Source: Gammaproteobacteria bacterium (GTDB lineage: Bacteria; Pseudomonadota; Gammaproteobacteria; Steroidobacterales; Woeseiaceae). Taken from it: a stretch of DNA of 43,920 nucleotides. The stretch is taken from positions 1-43,920 of the forward strand of contig JAACFJ010000003.1 in NCBI GenBank assembly GCA_009937505.1, written 5' to 3'. The notes below the pieces were generated by a model. That model was not told the origin of the DNA and searched no databases. It saw only the letters and a list, made by a program, of their open reading frames with translations. The first letter of the stretch is position 1, and each line of letters begins with the position of its first letter. Shown here in pieces: positions 1 to 7,387 of the stretch. The translations under genes were made by a program, and so were the position numbers.

Positions 1-67
1 TTGATTGTTATTTGAACCCGCGTACCGGTGGCGCCGGTTGCCCTTGTGCGATGTTCAGCCTAAGCGT

Positions 68-97
68 CAAAAAAAGTCTATCACAGGCCGGCCCAAA
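68..97 (-). promoter_or_regulatory. Possible promoter for a gene beyond the left edge (hfq expected)
   Basis: Downstream of the miaA stop, the minus strand shows TGATAGACT (83 to 75), an extended -10 with the TG dinucleotide, and TTGGTT about 15 bases upstream. A T-run follows. In gammaproteobacteria hfq normally follows miaA, so a promoter here would serve it, but no part of hfq lies inside the window. Bases 1-116 contain no gene that I can support. Confidence 0.25.
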
Positions 98-116
98 CCA
101 AGCCAAAAAATCGGCC

Positions 117-1049
117 CTACCGGACCGCAAGAACCCCCGATATAGCATCTGCCACGCCAGAATCAAGGGCATCGAAGGGTTTCAAGCCGTTTTCGGACCG
201 TAACCACGTGATCTGCCGCTTTGCGAGCTGCCGCGTGGCGGCCAGCGCCCGGCTCCGTGCCTCGTCGAACGAACACTCCCCGGCGAGGTGCGCCCAGAAT
301 TGCCGGTAGCCGACGGCACGCATTGCCGGGCTTTCGCGGTGCAAGCCCGGGCGCCGCATGAGACGCCGGACTTCATCCACGAAACCGGTGTCCAGCATGC
401 GTTCGAGGCGCAGCGCAATGCGCTCGTGCAACAGCGACCGTGGCTCGACCTGGAGCGCCAGTTTCTCGAAGCGAATCGCCGCCGCGGCAGTCCCCACAGT
501 CGTGGACTCCTGCCATGCCGACAGGGCGCGACCGCTCAGCCGGTATACCTCGAGCGCGCGCTGGATGCGCTGGCTGTCGTTCGGGTTGATCCGCTGCGCA
601 GCCACCGGATCGAGCCGCCGCAATTCTTCATGGAGCGCCGGCCAACCCCGCTCCTCTGCCTCTGCATCGATCGCCGCGCGGACCTCCGCATCGGCGGGGG
701 GCATCTCGGCCATGCCCGCGGTCAGCGAGCGAAAGTACATCATCGTCCCGCCCACCAGCAGTGGCGTCCGGCCGGACTCGAAAATTGCCTTCATCTCCTC
801 CATCGCATCGCGCACGAAGTCGCCCGCGGAGTAGCTGTCCTCGGGGTCGCGAATATCGATGAGGCGATGCGGCGTCTTACGCAGCGTGGCCTGGTCCGGT
901 TTGGCCGTCCCGATGTCCATGCCCCGGTAGACCAGCGCGGAGTCGACGCTGATCACCGCCAGGGGAAATCGCCGGCACAGTTCGATCGCCACCTCGGTCT
1001 TACCGGACGCGGTCGGGCCCATGAGACAGATTGCAGTTTGGATTGCTAT
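117..1049 (-). CDS. miaA: tRNA dimethylallyltransferase MiaA
   Basis: Transfers a dimethylallyl group from DMAPP to the N6 of A37 in tRNAs reading UNN codons, in the cytoplasm; this is the first step to ms2i6A. The P-loop LMGPTASGKT, the DSALVYRGMDIGTAKP segment, the RLIDIRDPEDSYSAGDF block and the C-terminal QLAKRQITWLR are all MiaA signatures. The gene follows mutL, as in E. coli (amiB-mutL-miaA-hfq). The start is a problem. The frame is open back to 1229 deep inside mutL, but no ATG, GTG or TTG lies between the mutL stop (1061) and the ATG at 1022, which falls inside the P-loop strand. An ATA at 1049 with AAAGG eight bases upstream would give 310 residues, close to the usual length; GTG at 1115 is the alternative. 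Function is near certain; the start is inferred. Confidence 0.95.
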   Translation of the reverse strand: MAIQTAICLMGPTASGKTEVAIELCRRFPLAVISVDSALVYRGMDIGTAKPDQATLRKTPHRLIDIRDPEDSYSAGDFVRDAMEEMKAIFESGRTPLLVGGTMMYFRSLTAGMAEMPPADAEVRAAIDAEAEERGWPALHEELRRLDPVAAQRINPNDSQRIQRALEVYRLSGRALSAWQESTTVGTAAAAIRFEKLALQVEPRSLLHERIALRLERMLDTGFVDEVRRLMRRPGLHRESPAMRAVGYRQFWAHLAGECSFDEARSRALAATRQLAKRQITWLRSENGLKPFDALDSGVADAISGVLAVR

Positions 1050-1060
1050 ATGAGGTGCCT

Positions 1061-2821
1061 TTACTGGCCGCGCAGGAACAGCCGGTCCAGCTCTGCCATC
1101 GAGATCGCTGTCCACGTCGGCCGTCCATGGTTGCACTGGTCGGCGCGCTCCGTCGTCTCCATTTCCCGCAGCAGCGCATTCATCTCCTCCAGCGACAATC
1201 TGCGGTTGGCGCGCACCGAATGATGACACGCCATCGTCGCAAGGAACTCGTCGCTTGCGTCCTCGAGACGGCTGCTGCTACCTGCCTCCCCGATATCCGA
1301 CAATAAATCGCGCAACAGCGACTCGACGTCGGAGTCCTTGAGTAACGCCGGCACTTCGCGAACCACGAGCGTCGATGGCCCGCCGCGATCCACTGACAAC
1401 CCGAGCGCCTCGAGATCCTGCGATGCCTGCTCGACCAGGTCTGCTTCGTTCTCCGCGACCGCAAGAGTCACCGGAACCAGCAACGGCTGCCGCACGATGA
1501 CGCGATCATCGAAGCTCTTTTTCAGCTTTTCGTAGGTGATGCGCTCGTGCGCGGCGTGCATGTCGACCACGATCAGCCCGTCGCTGTTTTCCGCAAGAAT
1601 GTAGACGCCCGCGAGCTGCGCAATGGCAAAACCCAGCGGCGGCACATCGCCCGGATCGGTGTCGACCCGCAATGCCGCAGAAGCACCGCCAAGGGCGCCG
1701 TAACCCGTGAGTGCTTCCCGAACGTTTGCGGGACCGCCCCGCTCGACACCGGGCAACGGCATCGGCCGCTGCGCGGCCTCCGGATAGCGGACGATGGATG
1801 CAGGGGCCGGCGCATGACCGCCAGGCCGAGTATCGCGAAGCGCGGCCTCCAGGGTTTGCGAGACAATACCGTGCACACGCCGCCCATCGCGGAAGCGAAC
1901 TTCATGCTTCGCGGGGTGCGCATTCGCGTCCACGCCGGCGGGGTCCATGGCGAGATTGAGCACGTAGGCCGGAAAGCGGCCGTGGAACAGGACGTCCCGA
2001 TACGCGTGCCGGGCGGCGTGCGTCAGGGTCCTGTCGCTGATGCTGCGGCCGTTGACGAACCAGTATTGCTGGTCCGGCTGGCTCCGGTTGTAGGTCGGCA
2101 GCGCAATCCAGCCCTGCAACGCGATGCCGTCGGTCTCGTGCTCGAGATGGATCGACTGGTCGGCGAATGCCTCCCCACACAGTTTGGCTAAACGCGCCAG
2201 CTGCTGTTCCCTGCTGATTGCTGCGGGCAATTTCAGCACCGTGCGCCGGTTGTGCGTCAGCGTGAACGCAACACCCGGCCGCGACAGAGCGAGGCGCCGC
2301 AGCCATTTCTCGATATGCCCGAACTCCGTCCGTTCGGTTCGCAGGAAACGGCGTCTTGCCGGCGTGTTGTAGAACAGGTCGTGTACCTCGACCGTGGTGC
2401 CGCGCGCGTGGGCCGCGGGACGCGGACTACTGATCTCCCCGCCGTCGGCCTCGACCTGCGTCGCAACGTCATCCGCCGCGGTAAGCGACGTCAGTACCAG
2501 GCGCGCCACCGAGGCAATACTCGGCAAAGCCTCACCCCGAAAACCCAGCGATACGACGGCCTCCAGGTCTTCCAGGCTCGAGATCTTGCTGGTCGCGTGC
2601 CTGGCAAGCGCCAAAGACAGTTCGTCCCTGTCGATGCCGCTACCGTTGTCGCGCACCCGGATCAGCTTCGCCCCGCCCGCAGCTATGTCGACATGGATAT
2701 CGTCGGAGCCGGCGTCGAGACTGTTTTCGACGAGCTCCTTGACGACGGAGGCCGGCCGCTCGACGACCTCGCCGGCAGCGATCTGGTTGATGAGGTGGCC
2801 GGGCAGTTGCTGGATTGACAT
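1061..2821 (-). CDS. mutL: DNA mismatch repair protein MutL, endonuclease-type
   Basis: Couples MutS mismatch recognition to downstream strand removal. The N-terminal GHKL ATPase shows ELVENSLDAG (about 29-38), RDNGSGI (57-63) and GFRGEALPSI (93-102). The dimerisation domain contains DMHAAHERITYE (420-431), ACHHSVRAN (531-539) and CNHGRPT (563-569), the three metal-site motifs of MutL proteins that nick DNA themselves and that E. coli MutL lacks. At 586 residues it is of normal length. The ATG start is preceded by CCCCC and a perfect 9-bp hairpin rather than a clear Shine-Dalgarno. It sits between amiB and miaA, all on the minus strand. Confidence 0.98.
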   Translation of the reverse strand: MSIQQLPGHLINQIAAGEVVERPASVVKELVENSLDAGSDDIHVDIAAGGAKLIRVRDNGSGIDRDELSLALARHATSKISSLEDLEAVVSLGFRGEALPSIASVARLVLTSLTAADDVATQVEADGGEISSPRPAAHARGTTVEVHDLFYNTPARRRFLRTERTEFGHIEKWLRRLALSRPGVAFTLTHNRRTVLKLPAAISREQQLARLAKLCGEAFADQSIHLEHETDGIALQGWIALPTYNRSQPDQQYWFVNGRSISDRTLTHAARHAYRDVLFHGRFPAYVLNLAMDPAGVDANAHPAKHEVRFRDGRRVHGIVSQTLEAALRDTRPGGHAPAPASIVRYPEAAQRPMPLPGVERGGPANVREALTGYGALGGASAALRVDTDPGDVPPLGFAIAQLAGVYILAENSDGLIVVDMHAAHERITYEKLKKSFDDRVIVRQPLLVPVTLAVAENEADLVEQASQDLEALGLSVDRGGPSTLVVREVPALLKDSDVESLLRDLLSDIGEAGSSSRLEDASDEFLATMACHHSVRANRRLSLEEMNALLREMETTERADQCNHGRPTWTAISMAELDRLFLRGQ

Positions 2822-2826
2822 GGGGG

Positions 2827-2850
2827 ATGACGGGTCCTCAAACCCGTCAT
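2827..2850 (-). promoter_or_regulatory. Hairpin in the mutL leader
   Basis: A perfect 9-bp inverted repeat (arms ATGACGGGT and ACCCGTCAT) with a 6-base loop ends five bases before the mutL ATG. On the mRNA strand the loop reads TTGAGG, so a GAGG Shine-Dalgarno-like core sits in the loop, about 14 bases from the ATG. On the plus strand a run of six T follows the stem, so it would also look like a terminator there, but no plus-strand gene ends nearby. A role in mutL translation or in amiB/mutL message processing is inference. Confidence 0.5.
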
Positions 2851-2889
2851 TTTTTCAAATCGCGGTGGAAATGTCTCGGCCTGCTGGCG

Positions 2890-4212
2890 TCAGGTACCCG
2901 CGTACAGCGGAATACTCAGCGTCTGGCCGACCCGGATGCTGTCGCTTGACAGCTTGTTAGCCGCACGAATCGCGGCAGCACTGACGTTATAGCGCTCTGC
3001 AATTTCCGACAACGTGTCGCCGCGCGCAATGACGTGCCGCACCTGCTTGGAAGGCACACGGCGCATTTCCATGGCGATACGCGTATCGGGCGGCGGATTC
3101 GCGTAGAAATAACTACGGACGCCCGCAAGAATCGCGTCGGCGAGCCGCCCCTGGTGGCGCTTGTCGCGCAATTTCTTTTCTTCGGAGGGATTCGAGATAA
3201 AAGCGGTCTCTACGAGTATCGAGGGCATGTCCGGCGACTTCAGCACGAGGAACCCGGCTTGCTGAACCTTGCGGCGGTGCACCTTGCCAAGGCGAGCCAG
3301 CTCACCGATGACGTTGGAGCCGACGTCCAGGCTTGCGCTCAACGCCGCGCTCTGCGACAGGTCGAGCAGAACCGAGGCAAGCACCTCGTCCTTGTCTTCG
3401 AGGGAGACATCGCCGATGCGCACGGACGCATTCTCGCGCTCGGCAAGCTGCCGGGCTGCCTCATCGCTCGCGCCCTTGAGTGACAGCGCATACACGGAAG
3501 CCCCGTAGGCGCGGCGATCGTCGACCGCGTCAGCGTGCACCGATATGAACAGGTCCGCCTTGTTACGCCGCGCGATCTCCATACGCCGGCGGTGATCGAC
3601 GTAGTAGTCACCGCTTCGCACCAGCACCGCCTTCATGCCCGGTTCCGAGTTGATGCGGGCAGCGAGGGTGCGGGAAATCTGCAGCGCCACGTCTTTCTCG
3701 CGAGTCTTGCCACGGCCTACGGCGCCCGGATCGTGACCACCATGTCCCGGGTCGATAGCAACGACGACGTCGCGCCCGGGCTGGTAGGACTCCGATGCCG
3801 TCTTGACCGTGTGCGGGCTGCCGCTGCGCTGCAGGTCGATAACCAGGCGATCGCCGAATTTGTTGTTGGGGCCTGCGGTGAAGCTCCGCGAGCGAACGGC
3901 TTCGTTGAGGTCGAGGACGACGCGCAACTGGCCGTTGGCGCGCACTGCACTGCGGATCGAGCGTACAGATCCCGCCCCCTTGGGCATTGCCTGCAGCGAT
4001 TCCGAGAGACGGCTCGATTTAAGGTCCACGACGAGGCGATCCGGCCCGCGCAGAGTGAAGATGTTGTGCGCGGCCGGGCGGCTAAGGTCCAGGACGACGC
4101 GCGTCTTGCCGCTTTCAGACCAGACCCGGATATTTTCCACGGTGGTTGCGGCCTGCGCTGCGGTGCAGAGCAGGATCAGAGCGCCGCTGATCAGAAAACG
4201 CGAAAATCGCAT
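2890..4212 (-). CDS. amiB: N-acetylmuramoyl-L-alanine amidase AmiB/AmiC type with LysM
   Basis: A periplasmic zinc amidase that cleaves the stem peptide from MurNAc during daughter-cell separation. A signal peptide (MRFSRFLISGALILLCTAA) is followed by an AMIN domain, the Amidase_3 domain (AIDPGHGGHDPGAVG, REKDVALQI, SVHADAVDD, ILVETAFISNPSEE; zinc ligands His/Glu/His and the catalytic Glu) and one C-terminal LysM repeat (VIARGDTLSEIAERYNV). I chose the ATG at 4212, which begins the signal peptide; an in-frame TTG at 4230 would only add a hydrophilic tail. The order tsaE-amiB-mutL identifies it as the AmiB orthologue by position. Its own promoter appears just upstream. Confidence 0.95.
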   Translation of the reverse strand: MRFSRFLISGALILLCTAAQAATTVENIRVWSESGKTRVVLDLSRPAAHNIFTLRGPDRLVVDLKSSRLSESLQAMPKGAGSVRSIRSAVRANGQLRVVLDLNEAVRSRSFTAGPNNKFGDRLVIDLQRSGSPHTVKTASESYQPGRDVVVAIDPGHGGHDPGAVGRGKTREKDVALQISRTLAARINSEPGMKAVLVRSGDYYVDHRRRMEIARRNKADLFISVHADAVDDRRAYGASVYALSLKGASDEAARQLAERENASVRIGDVSLEDKDEVLASVLLDLSQSAALSASLDVGSNVIGELARLGKVHRRKVQQAGFLVLKSPDMPSILVETAFISNPSEEKKLRDKRHQGRLADAILAGVRSYFYANPPPDTRIAMEMRRVPSKQVRHVIARGDTLSEIAERYNVSAAAIRAANKLSSDSIRVGQTLSIPLYAGT

Positions 4213-4251
4213 CGCGAGGCAACCACCCAAGCCTTGGAGTTATGTCGCGTC

Positions 4252-4289
4252 AGTATACGAAATTCGCAGCGAATTCCAAGAATATTCTT
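4252..4289 (-). promoter_or_regulatory. amiB promoter with embedded palindromes
   Basis: On the minus strand, -35 TTGGAA (4279 to 4274), a 16-base spacer and -10 TATACT (4257 to 4252) lie 40-67 bases before the amiB start. The spacer is almost wholly a perfect inverted repeat, AATTCGC-A-GCGAATT (4261-4275). A second perfect palindrome, AAGAATATTCTT (4278-4289), overlaps the -35. The promoter is read directly from the sequence; operator function is inference. Confidence 0.5.
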
Positions 4290-4317
4290 TTCAAAATTAG
4301 CAGGATAAAGAGGATTA

Positions 4318-4797
4318 TTAATTTACTGGCTCAGTTGCCGTGGCCGTATCGAGCCGGGCAACGATCCGCTTGCCGTCCGGGCTGAGACCGACGATGCTCG
4401 CCCTGCGGCCGGGCTCTTCGTATTCGAACTCGACGCTGATATCCGCTCTTGCCGCGATGCCAGGCGCCCGATCGGGCCATTCGACAATTCGGAAACCCTC
4501 GTCGAGCTCGGTCCAGCCCAGGTAGCGCAACTCGTCCTCGCTTGAAACCCTATATAAATCAACGTGATAAACCATCCCGCCCGGCAAGTCGTACGGCTCT
4601 ACGAGCGTATAGGTGGGGCTCGGCACCGCGCCCGAATGGCCGAGCGAACGAATCAGCGCGCGCGCAAACGTGGATTTGCCGGCGCCCAGGTCGCCCCGCA
4701 GCAGTAGCGTCAGCCCGGCAGTACGTGGCGGCAGTGCAGCGGCAAGCCGCGTGGCCAGCGCTTCAGTGGCGCTCTCGTCCGGGAGAAACACGCTCAT
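4318..4797 (-). CDS. tsaE: tRNA t6A biosynthesis ATPase TsaE
   Basis: The ATPase partner of TsaB/TsaD in threonylcarbamoyl-adenosine synthesis at A37 of ANN-decoding tRNAs. The Walker A LLRGDLGAGKSTFARAL lies near the N-terminus, followed by SPTYTLVEPYDLPGG and HVDLYRVSSEDELRYLGW, which are diagnostic for the family, and the late EWPDRAPG block. At 159 residues it has the usual length. Its ATG overlaps the nnr stop by four bases (ATGA), so the two are translationally coupled. It is followed by a 105-base gap holding the amiB promoter. Confidence 0.97.
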   Translation of the reverse strand: MSVFLPDESATEALATRLAAALPPRTAGLTLLLRGDLGAGKSTFARALIRSLGHSGAVPSPTYTLVEPYDLPGGMVYHVDLYRVSSEDELRYLGWTELDEGFRIVEWPDRAPGIAARADISVEFEYEEPGRRASIVGLSPDGKRIVARLDTATATEPVN

Positions 4798-6272
4798 GGA
4801 TTTATGACGCGCCTGAGTTCGGCAATCAGGTCCGAGGCGATAGTGCCGCGCTCTCCGGACCGGGCTGCGTAGTCACCTGCGCGCGCATGCGCCTCGACAC
4901 CGACGACCGCTGACGCCTCCTTGCCCAGCCCTTGAGCCAGCAAGGCAGCGACGACACCCGTCAGGACATCGCCCATCCCCGGGCTCGCCATGCCCGGGTT
5001 GCCGGACGTGCAAAGCCAGGGAACCTGCTTTTTTGACGTTACAAGGGTATTCGCGCCTTTCAGTACCACGACGCCACCGTATTTTTCCTGCAGCGCGTTC
5101 AGGGCGGCTCGCCGGTCACCCTGCACGGCTGACGTCGTTTTGCCAAGCAGCCGACCTGCCTCGCCGGGATGCGGGGTGATGATTCGTCGTTTACTCTTCG
5201 CCGGCGTCTCCGCAAGCAGGTTCAGCGCATCCGCATCCCACACGCACGGCAACTCGAGCGCGCTGACGGCCGCAAAGAGCTGCCGCGCCCAATCCGAGGT
5301 CCCCAGGCCGGGGCCGAACGCGACAGCCGTCGCCCTTTCGAGCAGCGGCGCCAGGGAATCGGCGTCAGGGATACCGTGACTCATCAGTTCGGGACGGGAG
5401 CCTACGATGACCGTTGCATGCGAGGGGTGCATGGCAACGCTTACCAGGCCCGCTCCCGCGCGGAGTGCCGCCTCGCCGGCCAGCCTGACCGCGCCCGGCA
5501 TGCCTTCGCCCCCGCCGATGATCAGCACGTGGCCGAAATCACCCTTGTGAGCACTACGCGGCCGCCGCTTGAGGCAGCGGCGCAAAATGCGACTCGATAT
5601 TCGCCGGCTCATGGCCTGATCGTGCGGGCGGCAATGTTCCGGCACGTCGAGACCGTCGAATACGATCACACCACTGAGCTCCGCCCCTTCTCCCGCGAAC
5701 AGCCCGGCCTTCAGGCCGACGAAAGTCACCGTGAGGTCAGCCTGGACTGCCGTACCCATCACCTCCCCGGTATCGCCGTGGACACCGGCCGGGATATCGA
5801 GCGCCATTACGCGGGCCCGATGTGCGTTCATGGCCGACACGGCTTTGGCGAATTCGCCGGTGACATCGCGTTCGAGACCGCTACCCAACAGAGCGTCCAC
5901 GATCAGACCGGCCTCGTCGTCCAGAGCGCCCTCCCACGGCATGACGACGCCGCCCTCCGCGGCAAAATCGCCATAGGCGGTCGCCGCGTCACCCGTCAGC
6001 GACTCCGGGTCCACGAGCGCCAGCGCGGATACGACGATTCCATCCTGGGCGGCCAGTCTTGCCACCACGTAGCCGTCGCCGGCATTGTTACCGGCGCCGC
6101 AGACGACCTGCCAGCGTGTCTCGTCGGGAAACTGCTCGCGAGCAGCACGAACCGCAGCGGCGCCGGCCCGCGTCATCAGGGTGTAACCCGGAATGCCCTC
6201 GTCTTCGATCGCAGACCGATCGATCTCGCGGACCGTCGCAACAGAATAGATTTCATTGGGTAAGGTTCGCAT
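4794..6272 (-). CDS. nnr: Bifunctional NAD(P)HX epimerase/dehydratase Nnr
   Basis: Repairs hydrated NADH and NADPH. The N-terminal YjeF domain (about residues 1-215) epimerises NAD(P)HX; it contains VCGAGNNAGDGYVVARL and VDALLGSGL. The C-terminal ribokinase-like dehydratase domain has HKGDFGHVLIIGGGEGMPGA, TPHPGEAGRLLG, VLKGANTLV and GNPGMASPGMGDVLTGV. It is 492 residues from the ATG at 6272, which matches the family's N-terminus (MRTLPNEIYSVATVREID); longer in-frame starts run into the divergent queG gene. There is no Shine-Dalgarno, and a TATAAT lies seven bases upstream, suggesting a leaderless message. It overlaps tsaE by ATGA. Confidence 0.96.
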   Translation of the reverse strand: MRTLPNEIYSVATVREIDRSAIEDEGIPGYTLMTRAGAAAVRAAREQFPDETRWQVVCGAGNNAGDGYVVARLAAQDGIVVSALALVDPESLTGDAATAYGDFAAEGGVVMPWEGALDDEAGLIVDALLGSGLERDVTGEFAKAVSAMNAHRARVMALDIPAGVHGDTGEVMGTAVQADLTVTFVGLKAGLFAGEGAELSGVIVFDGLDVPEHCRPHDQAMSRRISSRILRRCLKRRPRSAHKGDFGHVLIIGGGEGMPGAVRLAGEAALRAGAGLVSVAMHPSHATVIVGSRPELMSHGIPDADSLAPLLERATAVAFGPGLGTSDWARQLFAAVSALELPCVWDADALNLLAETPAKSKRRIITPHPGEAGRLLGKTTSAVQGDRRAALNALQEKYGGVVVLKGANTLVTSKKQVPWLCTSGNPGMASPGMGDVLTGVVAALLAQGLGKEASAVVGVEAHARAGDYAARSGERGTIASDLIAELRRVINP

Positions 6273-6279
6273 CGGCACG

Positions 6280-6287
6280 ATTATACT
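6280..6287. promoter_or_regulatory. Shared divergent -10 element for nnr and queG
   Basis: The 22 bases between the two divergent ATG codons contain ATTATACT. Read on the minus strand it is TATAAT (6285 to 6280), seven bases before the nnr ATG; read on the plus strand it is TATACT (6282-6287), seven bases before the queG ATG. Neither gene has a Shine-Dalgarno in this gap. The -35 boxes are poor (CGGCTT at 17 bases for nnr; TTGGGT at 20 bases for queG). Confidence 0.5.
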
Positions 6288-6294
6288 GGCAGCG

Positions 6295-7371
6295 ATGATT
6301 GAAAGCCGGCAAAGAATCGACGAACCCGCAAGGCTCTTGGCCGACATCCGCACATGGGCTCTCGACCTCGGGTTCCAGCAGATCGGCGTAAGCGATATCG
6401 ACCTCGAACGAGCCGAATCACGCCTGCGAGAGTGGCTGAGCGCCGGTTACCACGGCCGTATGGACTACATGTCGAGGCACGGCACCAAGCGCAGCCGCCC
6501 TCAGGAACTCGTGCCGGGCACGCTGCGCATCATCACCGCGCGCATGGACTACCTGCCGCAATCGCAGGCCGAAGCAATTGCGATGCTCGATGATGAACGG
6601 CAAGCCTATGTATCTCGCTACGCGCTCGGCCGCGACTACCACAAGCTCTTGCGCAGCCGCCTGCGCGCACTTGCTCGCCGCATCGAAGAAAGCGTCGGAA
6701 GTTTCGGCTACCGGGTATTCGTAGACAGCGCCCCGGTACTCGAAAAAGCGATTGCAGAAAAAGCCGGCCTCGGCTGGATCGGCAAGCACACGAACCTGAT
6801 AAACCGCGACGCCGGATCGTGGTTCTTTCTCGGCGAACTCTATACGGATCTGCCGTTGCCCATTGACGCCGCCGAGGACTCGCACTGTGGCACATGCAGC
6901 GCATGCATCGACGTCTGCCCAACCGGCGCCATCGTCGCACCCTACAAGCTGGATGCCCGGCGCTGTATTTCCTACCTGACGATCGAGCTCAAGGAATCGA
7001 TTCCGGCAGAGTTCCGAAAGGCGATTGGCAATCGCATCTACGGCTGTGACGACTGTCAGCTATTCTGTCCGTGGAACAAGTTCGCGCGATTGAGTGATGA
7101 ATCCGACTTCGCACCGCGACACCAACTCGATACTGCGGATCTGGTGGAACTGTTCGCCTGGGACGAAGCGACGTGGCTCACGAATACCGAAGGCAGCGCC
7201 ATCCGGCGCATCGGCTATGAGCGATGGCTGCGTAACGTCGCGGTTGCCCTCGGTAATGCGGCTTCGACGCCGGAGGTTATCGCCGTACTGAACAAAAGGC
7301 GTGACTCAGACTCAAAACTCGTGGCTGAGCACGTCGAATGGGCGTTGGCTCAGCATGACAAACAGCAATAA
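6295..7371 (+). CDS. queG: Epoxyqueuosine reductase QueG
   Basis: The cobalamin and iron-sulfur enzyme that reduces epoxyqueuosine to queuosine in the wobble position of GUN-decoding tRNAs. It has the N-terminal cobalamin-binding region (AKSLGF-like ALDLGFQQIGVSD, YHGRMDYM, DSAPVLEKAIAEKAGLGWIG) and two 4Fe-4S motifs, CGTCSACIDVCPTGAIV and CDDCQLFCPWNKF. It is 358 residues, of normal length. I chose the ATG at 6295; the TTG at 6256 lies inside nnr. It is divergent from nnr as in E. coli (yjeS/yjeF). The polyphosphate kinase gene follows after 16 bases. Confidence 0.97.
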   Translation: MIESRQRIDEPARLLADIRTWALDLGFQQIGVSDIDLERAESRLREWLSAGYHGRMDYMSRHGTKRSRPQELVPGTLRIITARMDYLPQSQAEAIAMLDDERQAYVSRYALGRDYHKLLRSRLRALARRIEESVGSFGYRVFVDSAPVLEKAIAEKAGLGWIGKHTNLINRDAGSWFFLGELYTDLPLPIDAAEDSHCGTCSACIDVCPTGAIVAPYKLDARRCISYLTIELKESIPAEFRKAIGNRIYGCDDCQLFCPWNKFARLSDESDFAPRHQLDTADLVELFAWDEATWLTNTEGSAIRRIGYERWLRNVAVALGNAASTPEVIAVLNKRRDSDSKLVAEHVEWALAQHDKQQ

Positions 7372-7387
7372 CAACCAGGGGGAAAAC

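Noticed and set aside
2827-2856. Rho-independent terminator on the plus strand
   Set aside because: The stem followed by T6 looks like one, but no plus-strand gene ends here; I treat it as a mutL leader hairpin.
5169-6263. 364-codon open frame on the plus strand
   Set aside because: Antisense to nnr, rich in Arg and His as typical for antisense frames.
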